A DNA stretch of 64,000 bases from Bremia lactucae (Eukaryota; Oomycota; Peronosporomycetes; Peronosporales; Peronosporaceae). The stretch is taken from assembly GCF_004359215.1 (NCBI RefSeq), contig NC_090614.1:1865005-1929004 (forward strand), written 5' to 3'. Within the stretch, counting starts at the first letter, position 1. The number at the start of each line of letters is the position of its first letter. A model generated the notes under the pieces. The model was not told where the DNA came from. It did not search any database and saw nothing but the letters and a program-made list of their open reading frames with translations. The translations under genes were made by a program, and so were the position numbers. Shown here piece by piece: positions 1 to 10,707 of this stretch.

Positions 1-598
1 ACGGTTTGTAGCACGTCCGATATGGCCGTGGTAGCTGCATCACCCAATGCAAGAGCAACGAGGAGAAATAGCGCCGAATAATACATTAAGTGCGTCTTGC
101 GTCCAGGAGATAAAATGGCAGAATGAACAGATGAATTGCGTTTTCTGATGCGATGGGTACACTTCGAGAGCCAGAGGATGGCCAGTCTTTATTGTAAATT
201 TAACGGGTAGGCTAGCATACTGATGGGTAAAGTACACTTTTTCGATTTATAACAGATATTGTCATTTTTGAATTATCATTACACGTGGCAGCAGCCGAAG
301 ACTATTTTAAAAGTAATTACAGGTATCCGTCGGATAACTTCTAGCCACTGTGGAGGGTGGAAGCATAATTGATCTGAGGTTATAAGTTACGTTAGATATA
401 TATTATCTACTAAACCTCACTTTACCGACTGTCGTATACGGTTTTACCCCTCCTGCTTTCGCATAGCACCTCCATGTCCCGCCTCACCAATGAGCAAAGA
501 CTTCAAGTCTGCAGGCACAAATCACAGAACCTACGAGTGAGCCAGAGTGCCCTCGCATCTTGGGCTACAACCCAGTTCAGTAAGAACATTACGCAGGC
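1..598. other. Unassigned AT-rich sequence left of the first LTR
   Basis: No convincing gene was found. The short frames here have no recognisable domains. Positions 480-598 precede the LTR2 start and do not resemble the internal part of any element in the window, so they are probably flanking host or older repeat sequence. Confidence 0.4.
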
Positions 599-1129
599 TG
601 TAGGCGGACACGTCGTAATGCGGCCACGGTCTACTTAGACACACCCTAGCACAGCGAGCAGGCGGTTAAACCTGCTTCTCTTGCGTGCAGTGAGGTAGTT
701 GCGGTGGGCGCGGTAGCGACCTCACCCAACGCACTATGTACTTTGGTTAAGTGTCGTCACGGGAGCGGTAATCCGGCTCCTCGTGCGCACTTACCAATTA
801 GGAAGTAGTTTTCAGACTGATTTAAATTTAATTGTTTTAATTATAAATACCTATTTATACCAATCAAAATGTCATCTTTACAGATAACACTTAATATGTA
901 TTGCGATCGCGTCTTTCTAGATACCTCGCGTAACGGATGACGCTAGGCGTCATCCCTCCTAATGTGAATGCAACCATGTGCATCAAATACAAAAGGGTTG
1001 GTCACAAATGTGCACCACACCCGAGTGCTGGGTCTAATTACTTAAATTTAGTAATTGACCATCATCTTAAGTACACCAAGTGTACTTAACGGGGACTGTG
1101 TAACATAAGGGCAACTTTAGCCCGTTACA
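599..1129 (-). repeat. LTR of Gypsy family A (LTR2), probable 3' LTR
   Basis: This 531-base LTR begins TGTAGGCGGAC and ends CCCGTTACA, the TG...CA ends expected of an LTR. It matches 19599-20131 over its whole length and 34189-34323 over its first part. The bases just right of it, read on the minus strand, are AAAGGGGGGATGG, a polypurine tract abutting TGTAACGGG. This makes it the 3' LTR of a minus-strand element whose chromodomain and integrase lie at 2139-4351. Family membership of the internal region is inferred from this adjacency. Confidence 0.8.
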
Positions 1130-1392
1130 CCATCCCCCCTTTAAAGAAAGAATTTACATTTTTAATTCGTCAAAGAAGAGCGAGGAGCTGCGAGTAGCTA
1201 TACGCGCCGCTAGTTCACTCAATCACTCTAGCGACCTGTGTGTCTATACACGGCGCCAAAGATGCGACCTAAAAGGGGCCACGTTGGTGGGATACACCCG
1301 CTGAACCATGCGCTAAGGGCACGCGCCGCGTTAATTCGCAGGCCGCGTCTAATGCCTTAGTCATAACGCCGACAGCTACTGCTGCTGTAGCG

Positions 1393-1782
1393 TTGATTGG
1401 GCTAGAGGATCCATCCCACTTTAACAGTAAGGATGCCGATCCGACGCTCATTGTCGACTACAATGAGGCGACACCGTTGCCGTCACCTTATAGTAGTGAT
1501 GCGGACAACGAGCTAATGACGAAGGATGATGGCGCATTACTGCCCATTCAAACTTCTCTCATTGCTTATAATATGAAGACAGCAGCATTTACGAATGCTG
1601 TCTTGTCGTCTGCGCTAAATAGCGCAGCGACAGGTAATGAGATCGCTGCCCATAAAGGCGCAGCCGCTTCTCCGTTAGGTATAACCACAACGCCTATTGC
1701 TCAGACCATTATCTATAATGGTTCTCACATAGAGGATAATGAGCCTAAAGCTCCGCCGACGACACGTGAACGTCTTCGCTAG
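1393..1782 (+). CDS. Opposite-strand ORF in the 3' region of Gypsy family A (hypothetical)
   Basis: This 129-residue open frame starts about 260 bases inside the 3' LTR and runs opposite to the element's pol. It is acidic and rich in Ser, Pro and Asp, with no domain I recognise. Residues around VDYNEATPLPSP and the following PI..S..A.NM.T pattern recur in the frame at 45257-45667, which also follows an LTR2 copy (44480-44990). Shared residues over about 50 positions, despite much nucleotide change, suggest a once-coding sequence. It could instead be the remnant of a captured host gene, or an antisense frame without function. The original start is unknown; the ATG given is simply the first in frame. 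Confidence 0.4.
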   Translation: MIGLEDPSHFNSKDADPTLIVDYNEATPLPSPYSSDADNELMTKDDGALLPIQTSLIAYNMKTAAFTNAVLSSALNSAATGNEIAAHKGAAASPLGITTTPIAQTIIYNGSHIEDNEPKAPPTTRERLR

Positions 1783-2138
1783 TCTCAAATGGACTAGCAG
1801 AAGCAGCGTAGTGAGAATAAACAGGGGACAGTACCGTCCATGATTTATTTCACACGCAAGCGGGCGAAATTAATTCGCTGCGACCGCTGTTTAATCGCAT
1901 CGGAATGCGGATGAATGGGCGCTTGGATTTCGCCTCGTATTGGTCGGGCGTTCCATTTGAACGCAACATGACCGGGGTCAGGAAAATAACCCCAAGTGAT
2001 TTCCCTTGAGCCCCTTCCATTATTTAAAGACGCCATTATAATTATGAGCGTCAGGAATAGCGCGCTCTAGAAGCGAAATTATTGGCCCGTTTACACGAGG
2101 CTATTTTACATGGAGGGGCATAAGTGATATGACACCTG
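1783..2138. other. 3' non-coding part of Gypsy A
   Basis: This lies between the opposite-strand ORF and the chromodomain. I see no domain in any frame. It is presumably part of the 3' region of the element. Confidence 0.4.
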
Positions 2139-2378
2139 TCACATAGCCACGTTTGATACGATTGGCTTGAACACCGACTGAGCAGGCCTCAGCTGGTGCT
2201 CCTTTTCATAGGCACTCACCAAGCCGGGCACATCAATACGTAGGGTATCGATCGGTTCCCAAGAGTAAAATCTCTTCGGGTAACCTCTCCATTGGACGAA
2301 GATCTGATTTTTTTGCCTCGCGGAGCGTTGGGTAAGCAACCTACCAACAAGGAAGCGTTGATCCCCGCCCGCATCCAT
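2139..2378 (-). pseudogene. Gypsy A chromodomain (C-terminal end of pol)
   Basis: The 79-residue minus-strand frame has the chromodomain core FLVGRLL then VQWRGYP then SWEP, followed by the conserved DVPGLV..YE tail. In chromoviral Gypsy elements this domain ends integrase and steers insertion towards particular chromatin. The frame is broken upstream at about 2378-2460 from the integrase body, so the polyprotein is not continuous. Confidence 0.8.
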
Positions 2379-2460
2379 CAGTGCAGGCGGCGCCCATAGG
2401 AGTGGCGATCTCGCCCACCTTCTCGCAGCTGCCTCACCTTCGTTCTTTCAGTCTTAGACG

Positions 2461-4351
2461 TTAAGCGCTGCCTAACGACATATTGTGGATCTCGAGGGTC
2501 AAGTCTTGGGATTGACTTCGGATCTTCAGAATGTCCGCGCGAAGGTTCGTCAGGTATTGAACGTTTGAAACTTCGGCTTGACATCCTGGAGAAGTTGATG
2601 GTGAGAGACCCATATTATGCGCGTGATATCCCTCGCTCTCCGAGGCTATTTCATGGTGGGAGGAGTCATTCAGCTGAAAGTTTTTCATCTTCACCATCCC
2701 CCTCACCCGGTCGACGCTCGACTCACAGTCAGCGTCACCATCGGTCTCCTTAGACGGGTGGAAGTATAGGACCTCATTTGGGTCTACATGCCGTTTTAGA
2801 CGACCCACGTAAAATACGGAATGCGTCTTGATATAAGGGGAAAGGGTGGGCCTGCAGTTTAGGTCCTTAACCTCTTCTACCACCGTTAAGGGCCCAACGA
2901 AACGCGGCAACAACTTCGTAGTACCTCCAGATAGTTTATAAATTGCATTTTTAGGTAGAATCGCAGTACTTAATATAACTTTTTCACCCACTTTGAAGCG
3001 TTCATTATTTTTGCGACCGTTTCGGTCCGCATATTCGTTTTGCTTGTCCTGTGTGCGATTGTCATCGGGTCACGGACTTTTCGTGTGATGGCTAATCGAT
3101 CATCAACAAAGCGTTGAGACTCTCTCACGCTTTTAACAAACTCGCTTAAGATACCGCACAGAGATCGGTCATAAAACGTAGTTTTATTGACCACTGTTTA
3201 AACTGGCAGGGCTACGAGAGCAAATTTCTGCCGTTATTATGATACCCTTATGGGTCATCGTCATATTGACGAAACTATGTCCCTCTTTCCCACCGAGCAT
3301 AGTGAGGGGCCCTCCCACACTAAGACTTAAGCTGCGCACAAACGAGACTGGCGTCCGAGGATGACGCAGTCCGTTAATATAAAACGGTGTATCACCCGTA
3401 CTGGCGTGGACACTGTTATTTATAGCGAACTCCACAGAGGGCAATTGCTTGCTCCACTCTTTGGGAGTTGCTATAGTGCGCAAGACATACGCCACGGCTC
3501 GATTGGCACGTTCGGTTTGGCCATCGGTCTGGGGATGATCTGCGGTCGACATGTGGAGCTTGCTGCCTAGCAGCTCGCACACATGTCACCAAAATTAGAC
3601 GTAAAACGTGGATCCCGGTCCGATACAATGGACTCGCGCATCCCGTATAGTCAGCATATATGATCCAGGAACAAAAGAGCTACCTCCTTGCCTGTGATCG
3701 ATGTCTTACATGGTGCTAAATGCATCATTTTACTTAGTCTGTCTACAAAGACGACTAGCCCTGTCCGACCCTTATGATCGGGAGGAATGCCAAACATGAA
3801 GTCCAGACTTACTGACTTCCAACAAACCGTTGGAAGTGGTAGCGGCTTCAGTGGCGCACTGCTGGATGGTGCAGGCTTAATGCGCTGACACTGTTCGCAG
3901 AGCGAATATAGTTGTCCACCCATCTATATAGGTGTGGCCACCAAAGTTACTCTGACACTCTTTTCACGGCCCAGATGCCCACTAGATGGCGCATCGTGGA
4001 GCTCGTGAAGGATCATCAGCTTGAGATCTGTGTCATGAGGCTCATAAATTCTCAAGGGATCACAAGGTGACAGCTGATGCCATAACAGGCCATCGCTGTA
4101 GCTGAAGCGATTGATCTTAGCTTTCAGGTGCGACGGAAGGGAACCTTTCGTCCACTGAAGTGATCCAACAGCAGGCGACAGTGGTCGTCCTGACTGGAGC
4201 TCTCTTTTATCTCAGAGGCCAATGAGCTCGTCACGTGGTATGCATTCATGGCTGCCAACGTCGACGGCTGAAATTGTGCTTTCGCACTCGACAAACTTTC
4301 CTGGTATCTAACCTCGAAGACTGGTCCTGCTCATAAAGCGTCAGCCAAGAC
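2461..4351 (-). pseudogene. Gypsy A integrase, broken by frameshifts
   Basis: Pieces read right to left. At 3651-3923 there is a zinc-finger remnant CEQCQRIKP and the catalytic-core start, with the first Asp present (SVSLDFMFGIP). At 3184-3582 the core continues with STADHPQTDGQTERANR (catalytic Glu present) and the INNSVHASTG.TPFY.NGLRHPR block. At 2461-2991 is the C-terminal domain (LLPRFVGP, HSVFYVGRLKRH). Left-end sequence 3923-4330 still resembles the HHCC region. Stops and frameshifts separate the pieces, so this is a dead copy although its visible catalytic residues are intact. It is cut by the assembly gap at 4352. Confidence 0.8.
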
Positions 4352-4451
4352 NNNNNNNNNNNNNNNNNNNNNNNNNNNNNNNNNNNNNNNNNNNNNNNNN
4401 NNNNNNNNNNNNNNNNNNNNNNNNNNNNNNNNNNNNNNNNNNNNNNNNNNN
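4352..4451. other. Assembly gap of 100 N
   Basis: Exactly 100 N. This is a conventional scaffold gap, so the true distance is unknown. Family A integrase lies on its left and family B integrase on its right. Continuity between the two elements should not be assumed. Confidence 0.99.
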
Positions 4452-5444
4452 GCGCGGGCGCAATTTGGTCCTGAAGACCGCGAAAACCAAGTTGGTAGGT
4501 AGGTTTTTAGCGTTTCATAGAACTCGGTCTCCGACCGCATAAGAATTAATACAGCATCTGCCTCTGACATCTGCTCGTTCTTTTTGTTTGTCTTGGCTAT
4601 CAGCCATCATGTCACCTACATGTCTAAAGACAATAAATCTCGTCGCGAAAAACTCGCTTACTTGTTTCCAAATGGCAACAAGGCTGATATTAGCAAGCCT
4701 ATCGGCTAATTCTCCTTCACCGAGCCCTGAGCCATGTAGTGGCATCGTTAACGGAACGCGTGGGTGGGTGAGACCGTTGACATAGAACGGAGTGTAGCCT
4801 GTAGAGGCATGGACAGCGTTATATAACGCAAATACCACCAAATCCCACCACTGGGAGCATTGAGCTCCAGCGCTTTGGTACCTGAGCACACACACTGCGG
4901 AAAACGTCTTAAAAGACGCAATTGACACGTTCAGTTTGACCATTGTCTGCCGATGGTACGCGGTGGAGATGTCCAATCTGGTGCCAAGTACTCGAAAAAT
5001 CGATTCCCAGAGTTTGCTCGCGAAAAGGGGGTCTCGATCAGAGATAATTACCACTGGCAAACCTGTTGTCGAAACACACGATCGATGAACAGCCTTAACC
5101 ATCAATGGTGCACGACGCAGCCGCTAAGTGAGCCATTTTACTCAATCGGTCAACAAAGACCACTATGCCGGTGTTACCGGCCGAATCTTTCGATAGACCG
5201 AAAACAAAATCCATACAAATGGACTCCCAACACCCTATGGGTACGAGCAGACTTGCAAGTGGTATAGCAGCATGCGCCGAGGGCTAAGCCCGCTGGCAGA
5301 ATTCGCATGTGCGAACGTATGTGCTGACCCATTTGTAAAGATTGGACCACCAAAAATTTGGCTTACAGAGCTGTTGGTCTTATCTCTACCGAGATGACCA
5401 CCAAAGACAGTATCATGTGCCTCAAAGAGGATTCCGTACTTCAA
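4452..5444 (-). pseudogene. Gypsy B1 integrase
   Basis: The 4515-5105 frame carries VVIISDRDPLFASKLWES (second catalytic Asp) and NAVHASTGYTPFYVNGLTHP. The stretch that should hold the catalytic Glu (DGQTERVNR) is destroyed by a frameshift after TAYHRQT. The frame at 5235-5444 holds the zinc-binding region start (YEAHDTVFGGHLGRDKT). Near-identical but differently broken sequence occurs at 37770-38800 and 61757-62960, which defines the family. Confidence 0.75.
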
Positions 5445-6246
5445 AGCCTCATCATGAGGAATAACGATGCGCGGAGTATCCGCAGCATCCGTGGAAAAAA
5501 GTAACAGGTATTATTCGACAAAAAATCGATGTAACATTGCACGCAGACTTGCCGACAATTTAAATCCGATTTAGTGCTCTTTAGAGCTCGTAGCCGAGCT
5601 ACACACTGTTCATCTTGGCCGTAAGCCAAACGGATTAATTCAGTAATAGGTGATATTTTTGTCGTTAAATAAGAGAGCTCATAATCCAGCCTGCGTGAGA
5701 CGCATTAGCCAAAGCATTCTGCTTGCCAGACTTATACTTCACCTCGAAGTTGTATTCGGCGAAAAAGGATAGTCATCGGGCCATTCTCTGTGAGAGATGG
5801 GGCGACTTAGTCGCCGTGCGTAATGACGCGTGATCTGTATAAATCACAAACGGCTTAGAGCCGAGCAGATGAACTTTGAATTTGACGAGAGCATACTTCA
5901 TAGCAAGTAACTCTTTGTCATGAACTGGGTAGCTCTTTTCCGCAGCTTTAATCTATCTAGACTCGAACGCAATAACACGTTCATGCCCATCAACATTGGT
6001 TTGTAAAAGAGCACTGCCGATGGCAAAATCTGATGCGTCACAGACGACACCGAAAGGCCAATTTGGATTAGGCAGTGCCAGAATCGGGGCATGGATAATA
6101 CTATCATTAAATGTTTGAAAAGCAATATGCTCTGTGCTAGTCCAGTACCAATCCGTATCGTTTTTAAGGAGATTGGATAATCGTCTAGTCATATCAGCGT
6201 AATTATTGCTATATTTGTGTAGTAGTTGGCGAGCGAAACCAACCAC
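5445..6246 (-). pseudogene. Gypsy B1 RNase H and linker
   Basis: At 5953-6246 the frame has YWTSTEH.AFQTFNDSI, then WPFGVVCDASDFAIGSALLQ, the start of the RNase H fold with its first Asp. Right-to-left continuation at 5780-5950 reads roughly as VHDKELLAMKYALVKF and the DHASLRT block, on interrupted frames. The linker towards integrase (5445-5780) is degenerate. RNase H would degrade the RNA strand during reverse transcription. Confidence 0.75.
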
Positions 6247-6249
6247 TCA

Positions 6250-7096
6250 CGCAAATCTTTTTGAATCTTAGGAACCGGCTAATCTACTATGGCTTCTGCC
6301 TTAGCGAGATCCGCTCTAAGACCTCGCTTCCCAGTAAAACACCCTAAGAATCGAATTTCTTCTGCGCCAAAAATGCATACAGATGCATTGACATACATTT
6401 TTTTGTGCGCACACACTCGATCACTGCTCGCAAATGTTCTATATGGTTTTACACGTCCGACCGACCCTGCTCCGAACGACTTTGGACAAAAATGTCATCA
6501 AAATAAGTCTGTGCATAACCTCGATAAGGGCGGAACAGTTGCGTCACTAGACAATTAAATTGTGCCGGGGCGTTATAAAGCCCTTGTGGCATAATTAATT
6601 ACTCCATAGCATACCGCTTGGGGTGCTAACCGCTGTAAGCGGGATATCGGTAGCTCGCATGAGCAGTTGGTAGGAACCACCGACAAAGTCAATTGCATTG
6701 TACATTGTACATCCCACCATATTGTTCTGAAGAACATCCTATCTAGGAATGAGGTTTTGTGCTAGTTTAGTGTCAGATTAAAGCTTACTATTAGCATGCA
6801 CAGTGCGCCATTTACCATTTGGCTTTTTGACACAAAATGGCGGTGTAGATTGAGGTGATGTACTCTCACGTACCATTCCATCCTCGTGCTTTTAGCACGG
6901 AAGCAAACGCCAACGACGTCACACTGTTCTCTTGGTAAAAGGACACTGTCCATTTACACAGTATTTGGTTCAATGAACCAAGTAAATTTCATGACGGACA
7001 CCTCTGTCCGGAGGCAAAACAGGTGGTGGGGTAGTACAGACCACATCTTGGATTCCTTAACTAAGAAAGAAAATTGGTCCGTGGAATCTTTAACCT
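6250..7096 (-). pseudogene. Gypsy B1 reverse transcriptase, 3' portion
   Basis: Degenerate RT. The minus strand near 6590-6690 carries remnants of the DIPLTAVSTPSGMLW block. Positions 6762-6953 match the conserved LPREQCDVV region that precedes the RT fingers in the sister copies. Multiple stops. The RT continues to the right of the nested Copia/SINE insertion at about 8426. Confidence 0.65.
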
Positions 7097-7165
7097 GTTG
7101 ATTTACGTTACGCTATGAGCTTGAAGATGGGCTTACGGTCGAGATTGCAAACCGGAAAGTAAGTT

Positions 7166-7432
7166 ATATTTTGAGTTTAACTTTATCCTACCGTTAGCTT
7201 TATCCTACCGTTAACTTTATTCTACCGTTAAATATTTCCTATCATTTGCTGCGCCCCCTTTCCCAGATATGTGGACTACCATAAAATGGGGGACGTCACT
7301 GTCTGGCGGTACAGTGCTGGTGAACCCCAAACACCAGTTCCCGAAGGTTTTACTTTTTGTCGTTACCGGGTATCGAACCGGTGACCAGTGGGTCGCACCG
7401 CCATGCCTTACCCGACTGAGCCACAACACACG
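7166..7432 (-). mobile_element. tRNA-derived SINE with 17-base tandem-repeat tail
   Basis: On the minus strand the head reads GTTGTGGCTCAGTCGGGTAA. It has an A box TGGCTCAGTCGG (7412-7423) and a B box GGTTCGATACC (about 7369-7379) at tRNA-like spacing, the internal RNA polymerase III promoter of tRNA genes. The body that follows is unrelated to tRNA. It ends in three tandem copies of a 17-base unit (plus strand CTTTATCCTACCGTTAA) at 7181-7197, 7198-7214 and 7215-7231. ATATTTT occurs on both sides (7166-7172 and 7433-7439), a possible target-site duplication. The insertion interrupts the Copia RT right after CGKYR. There is no anticodon-stem integrity to support a functional tRNA. Confidence 0.75.
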
Positions 7433-8425
7433 ATATTTTCCACATGGATCGCGCTTGATCCGAAATACCCACTTGCAGCCAACAGCCTTCTTGTTCGGTG
7501 GCATGTCCACTAACGTCCATGTGCTGTGTTCGTTGAGTGACTGCATCTCACTCTTCATCGCTTCCAGCCATTGCTCCTTGTTCGTACTCTTCAATACTTC
7601 TTCGTAGCTTGAAGCTTGTTCTCCATCACAATCTGCGACAAAGCAATAAAACGAGTCTTCACCTTCAAAATCGTCCAAGTTAAAGTGACCGCGACGTAAG
7701 TTGGGAAACTCTTGTTCGTAGCGCACCACACCGCGTTTCTTTCGAATTGGTCGCACCATCCACTCTTCTTCGCCGTCTCTTCCGGGCGTGCTTGATGCTC
7801 GAGTGGGAACCTGACCTTGAACACTGGACTCGTTTTGGCTACCACGAATCGGATCACGGCGAGCTCGAAGTGGCGGAGTCTGAAGCCTTTCATCATTTGC
7901 TGGAACCTCCAAACCATTGCCGTCAAGTGTCGACGTCTCCAAATTTTCATCATCATCAATGATGTCGATAATTCGATCGTGTTCCCTTTTCATTCCCTTC
8001 GAAATGGGATGTTCAGCAAATTGCACGCTTCTTGAAATCATGATCGAGCCATCATCCGCGTTAAGTAATCGGTACGCTTTGTGATCCTTTGCGTAACCAA
8101 GAAAATAACACTTTACGCCCGAATCGTCCAGCTTCTTTCGTTTCTCCTTTGTAACATGCGCGTAGCATTGCGAACCAAACACGCGCATGTGATCGATGCG
8201 CGGCTTTCGCTTGAACAACATCTCGTACGGACTTGACTTCTTGTTCGACGAGTTTGGAACCACATTCCGAATGTCTGCTGCTGTCATTAAAGCTTCGCAC
8301 CAGTAAGACTTGTCGAGACCGCTGTCCTTAAGCATGCAGCGCGTCATCTCTACCAGAGTCCGATTCATGCGCTCTGCCATGCCGTTCTGTTCACAAACAA
8401 TAGACAAATAAACTGTCTTCAAGCA
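7433..8425 (-). pseudogene. Copia integrase C-terminus / RT N-terminus fragment
   Basis: About 330 residues of uninterrupted Copia pol. They start near the integrase catalytic Glu (EQNGMAERMNRTLVEMTR), go through the conserved VFGSQCYAHV and KCYFLGYA blocks and a variable hinge, and enter RT at EQWLEAMKSEMQSL...TWTLVDMP...CKWVFRIKRD. Copia elements order integrase before RT, as seen here. The open frame continues to 7217, but its last ~70 residues are SINE read in frame, not protein. The 5' part of the element is missing. The long open frame suggests a fairly recent insertion compared with the host Gypsy. Confidence 0.85.
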
Positions 8426-9365
8426 TTTGCGGATCGATGATCCACTCCGCGCACTAAGTGCCGCTTTGTGTCCTCCAGGACGGCTTCATTTAGAAGTCGA
8501 TGATGTATTAATATTTGGTTAAATGACCACCATCTCAGAGTAGTCCCCAGACTTCAAGGCTCGGTCGAACGCATCAACAGACATTCGTCTAGCTCTAAGA
8601 AAGCATGTAACGAAGGCATTCCCCCAATGCTACAGGGCAGATAAAGGTTGCGAAACCTGTGAAGCTTGAAATAATAGATGTTCCGGCCTATAAAAGGCGT
8701 ATTGTCTCGACACCGTGACAGCGAAGACATGAAGCGTCAGTAACGTCACAAAGTGATACTAGCGAGCAGTTGCATACGCTTGTTAATGGTGTGACTGGGA
8801 ACATCGTGGGAAAATTTATCAGAGCTGGTGTCCAATCCGATATCCGAGGAGGAGTTTATAACTCAACTTCCGAGTCCAGTAAATGATCTGACCCGGAATG
8901 CCCTGGAAACCACCAATACTGACACTTAGTATGGTGCCACCTCGGCCGACCATACTTGATGGATTGAAACTTGCCACACCCCATGTGTCTCAGGGATATT
9001 ACACCCTTGATGTAGGCCTTGTCACTCGATGTAGTACGTGCCTTTCCACCCCTTTTTTCTGAGTCGGGTTCAAAACTAATGTTTTCAACATTAAATATTA
9101 GTAATTTGGACACTTTAATGTCTTAAACACTTATCAATTCAGTCAGTGATTCGCGCCGATAGCTCTTTAGCTGCCTAGCAAAAAGGGCTCATGACTCTTC
9201 AAAACTTTCCTAGGAAAATTGCGCGTGACGCCTAAGGTCTTAGACCTCCAATCGTTTCAAGACTTATTACGTTCAAGCCACGCCATACCAAGGATGAGAT
9301 TATATCTCGAATCCAAATCAAGGACGAGACAGCGTTCCACACTGTCAAAGTCCAGAAACTTCATA
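8426..9365 (-). pseudogene. Gypsy B1 protease C-terminus and pre-RT region
   Basis: At 9240-9365 the minus strand matches the post-protease block that reads ALDFDSVERCLVFDLNSRYD in sister copy B2, typical of Gypsy proteases just before RT. The region down to 8426 is the linker and RT N-terminus, with many stops. It holds one copy of a ~120-base segment (about 8895-9010) that is tandemly duplicated in B2. Confidence 0.65.
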
Positions 9366-9369
9366 CATG

Positions 9370-10030
9370 TAATGGAACGTTAGAAACTATTGAAGAGGCA
9401 GTTGCCATAGCGCTACGCACTCAGTTCGACTTCAAGTCTGCTCGTGATAGCGCGCCTGTTTACCGTACAAGCTCTTCGAGAACTTGGGTACCGTCAAATA
9501 GACCGGAACCCATGAATCTAAGCCTCATTGAGGAAGGAGAAGAAGCACTTCAAACTGTGAAACAGCATAAGAACATCCATAGATCTTATGTGTGCAGAAG
9601 CACGAAACATTTACGTCCGGCCTGTCCCCTACGCAATACGCGTAAAGCTCGAAAGAACACCAATTCCGACCTATACCTGAAATCTGGGAAGGTGCGGGAA
9701 AACTTCGATACCCAGTAGGTGGGGCCGCCCTACTGGGAGAAACCCAGGCTCTATTGAACCTCTAGCAGGTAAGATTAGACAGGACCTAGCTTCAAATAGC
9801 TCGGTGCGTAATGGCACGGGGCGTGGATAAAAAAAGCCTGGCTTGTTAGTCGCTCAAGCGACTGTGAAGGACTTTAACAAGCCATGGTCAATTTAAATTG
9901 ACTCAGGAGCGTCGTGCAATTATGCTCGACGACTTTCCCTTGAGGAAAATTAACAATACGTTGAGTCGCTTAAAGCTCATGAAAGTGATACAATCACTGT
10001 TCGCTTGGCTACTGGGATGTAGCAGAATTG
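9370..10030 (+). pseudogene. Inverted gag C-terminus / protease N-terminus block of Gypsy B1
   Basis: Plus-strand reading gives the gag tail (TIEEAVAIALRTQFDFKSAR, then NRPEPMNLSL, then a decayed zinc-knuckle region) in 9370-9720, and then the protease start with the DSGAS-like active-site block and ITVRLATG near 9900-10015. Gag upstream (10031-10584) and protease downstream (9240-9365) are on the minus strand, so this ~660-base block is flipped in place. Flipping it back restores the order seen in normal Gypsy elements. B2 has the same block with the same orientation and borders at about 41430-42085. Confidence 0.75.
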
Positions 10031-10584
10031 GATCGGAATAATTCCGTCCAGGCAACGCACTCATTGAGACGCCATAAAGATTGTTACGACAATTGCTTCT
10101 TGCACCGGGTCTTGATGCATAGATGCAATGAGAGTTCTCAACAACTAAACATTGCCCCCTAGGGTTCGTTTATCGCAATGAGCCGTGATCGCATGAGAAA
10201 AGCCTGATCAGCCGTTGCAAACATGCTGATTCCGTGAGGGGGAAGCGTCGTTTATGGTCGCGCTACAAGAGAGTGCTCACTCCATGGCTCTACCTCCCAG
10301 CTTGGAAATGGCCATAGCCACCTTTTGTCGTACTGTTAAGATCAAGGCGGAGTCAATGAACATCTCCATCTGCTTAATTTAAAAAAGAGGTTTTCTCCCT
10401 CTTTTCCCTCAAATGTCTTCACATTGACAACTAGAGGGCAAGCCTAAGGCTCTGAATCAGGTACAGAGCTATTCCGAGTTGGCATAGATGCCACAAGGTG
10501 ATCTTGAACCTGTCCGATCAGGGAGGATTCATATTGCATGAAGGCTTCAAGCCTTGTATGCAGAACCTCTGGTCCCTCAGACAT
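10031..10584 (-). pseudogene. Gypsy B1 gag N-terminus
   Basis: The minus-strand start is at 10582-10584 (MSEGPEVLHTRLEAFMQYES). It aligns with the plus-strand gag at 32530-33225, through [21 protein letters not shown] and on to the block before GFNEG. Stops and frameshifts follow. It ends abruptly at GACGGAATTATTCCGATCC, where the inverted block begins. Gag forms the particle that packages element RNA. Confidence 0.75.
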
Positions 10585-10707
10585 GATAAATATTATATGT
10601 TCAAGCCCAAACAAAGTTTTGAGCTTATCATACGCTGCGCGTTGCGCCTCAGAAAGTTCTGGAAACGTTTCTTTTCAGTAAAAGCTTAGTCTTAAGAAGA
10701 CTCAGAC

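Larger units (their letters stand above)
7097..8425 (-). mobile_element. Copia fragment (with SINE) nested inside Gypsy B1
   Basis: In sister copy B2 the Gypsy sequence is continuous across 40270-40310 (GGATCCGTAAGATCTC then GGATCGATGACCCACTCCGC). In B1 the matching flanks are separated: one at about 7075-7096, the other from about 8426. The 1.3 kb between them is Copia sequence plus a SINE. The Copia part lacks gag, protease and most of integrase on its right, so it is a truncated piece. No clear target-site duplication was seen. Confidence 0.7.

Noticed and set aside
7217..7430. C-terminal ~70 residues of the Copia open frame as protein
   Set aside because: The frame runs through the SINE (tRNA-like boxes and tandem tail) and matches no RT block, so it is read-through of inserted DNA.
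7360..7430. Functional tRNA gene on the minus strand
   Set aside because: A and B boxes are good, but the acceptor ends do not pair convincingly and the unit continues into a SINE body with a repeat tail.
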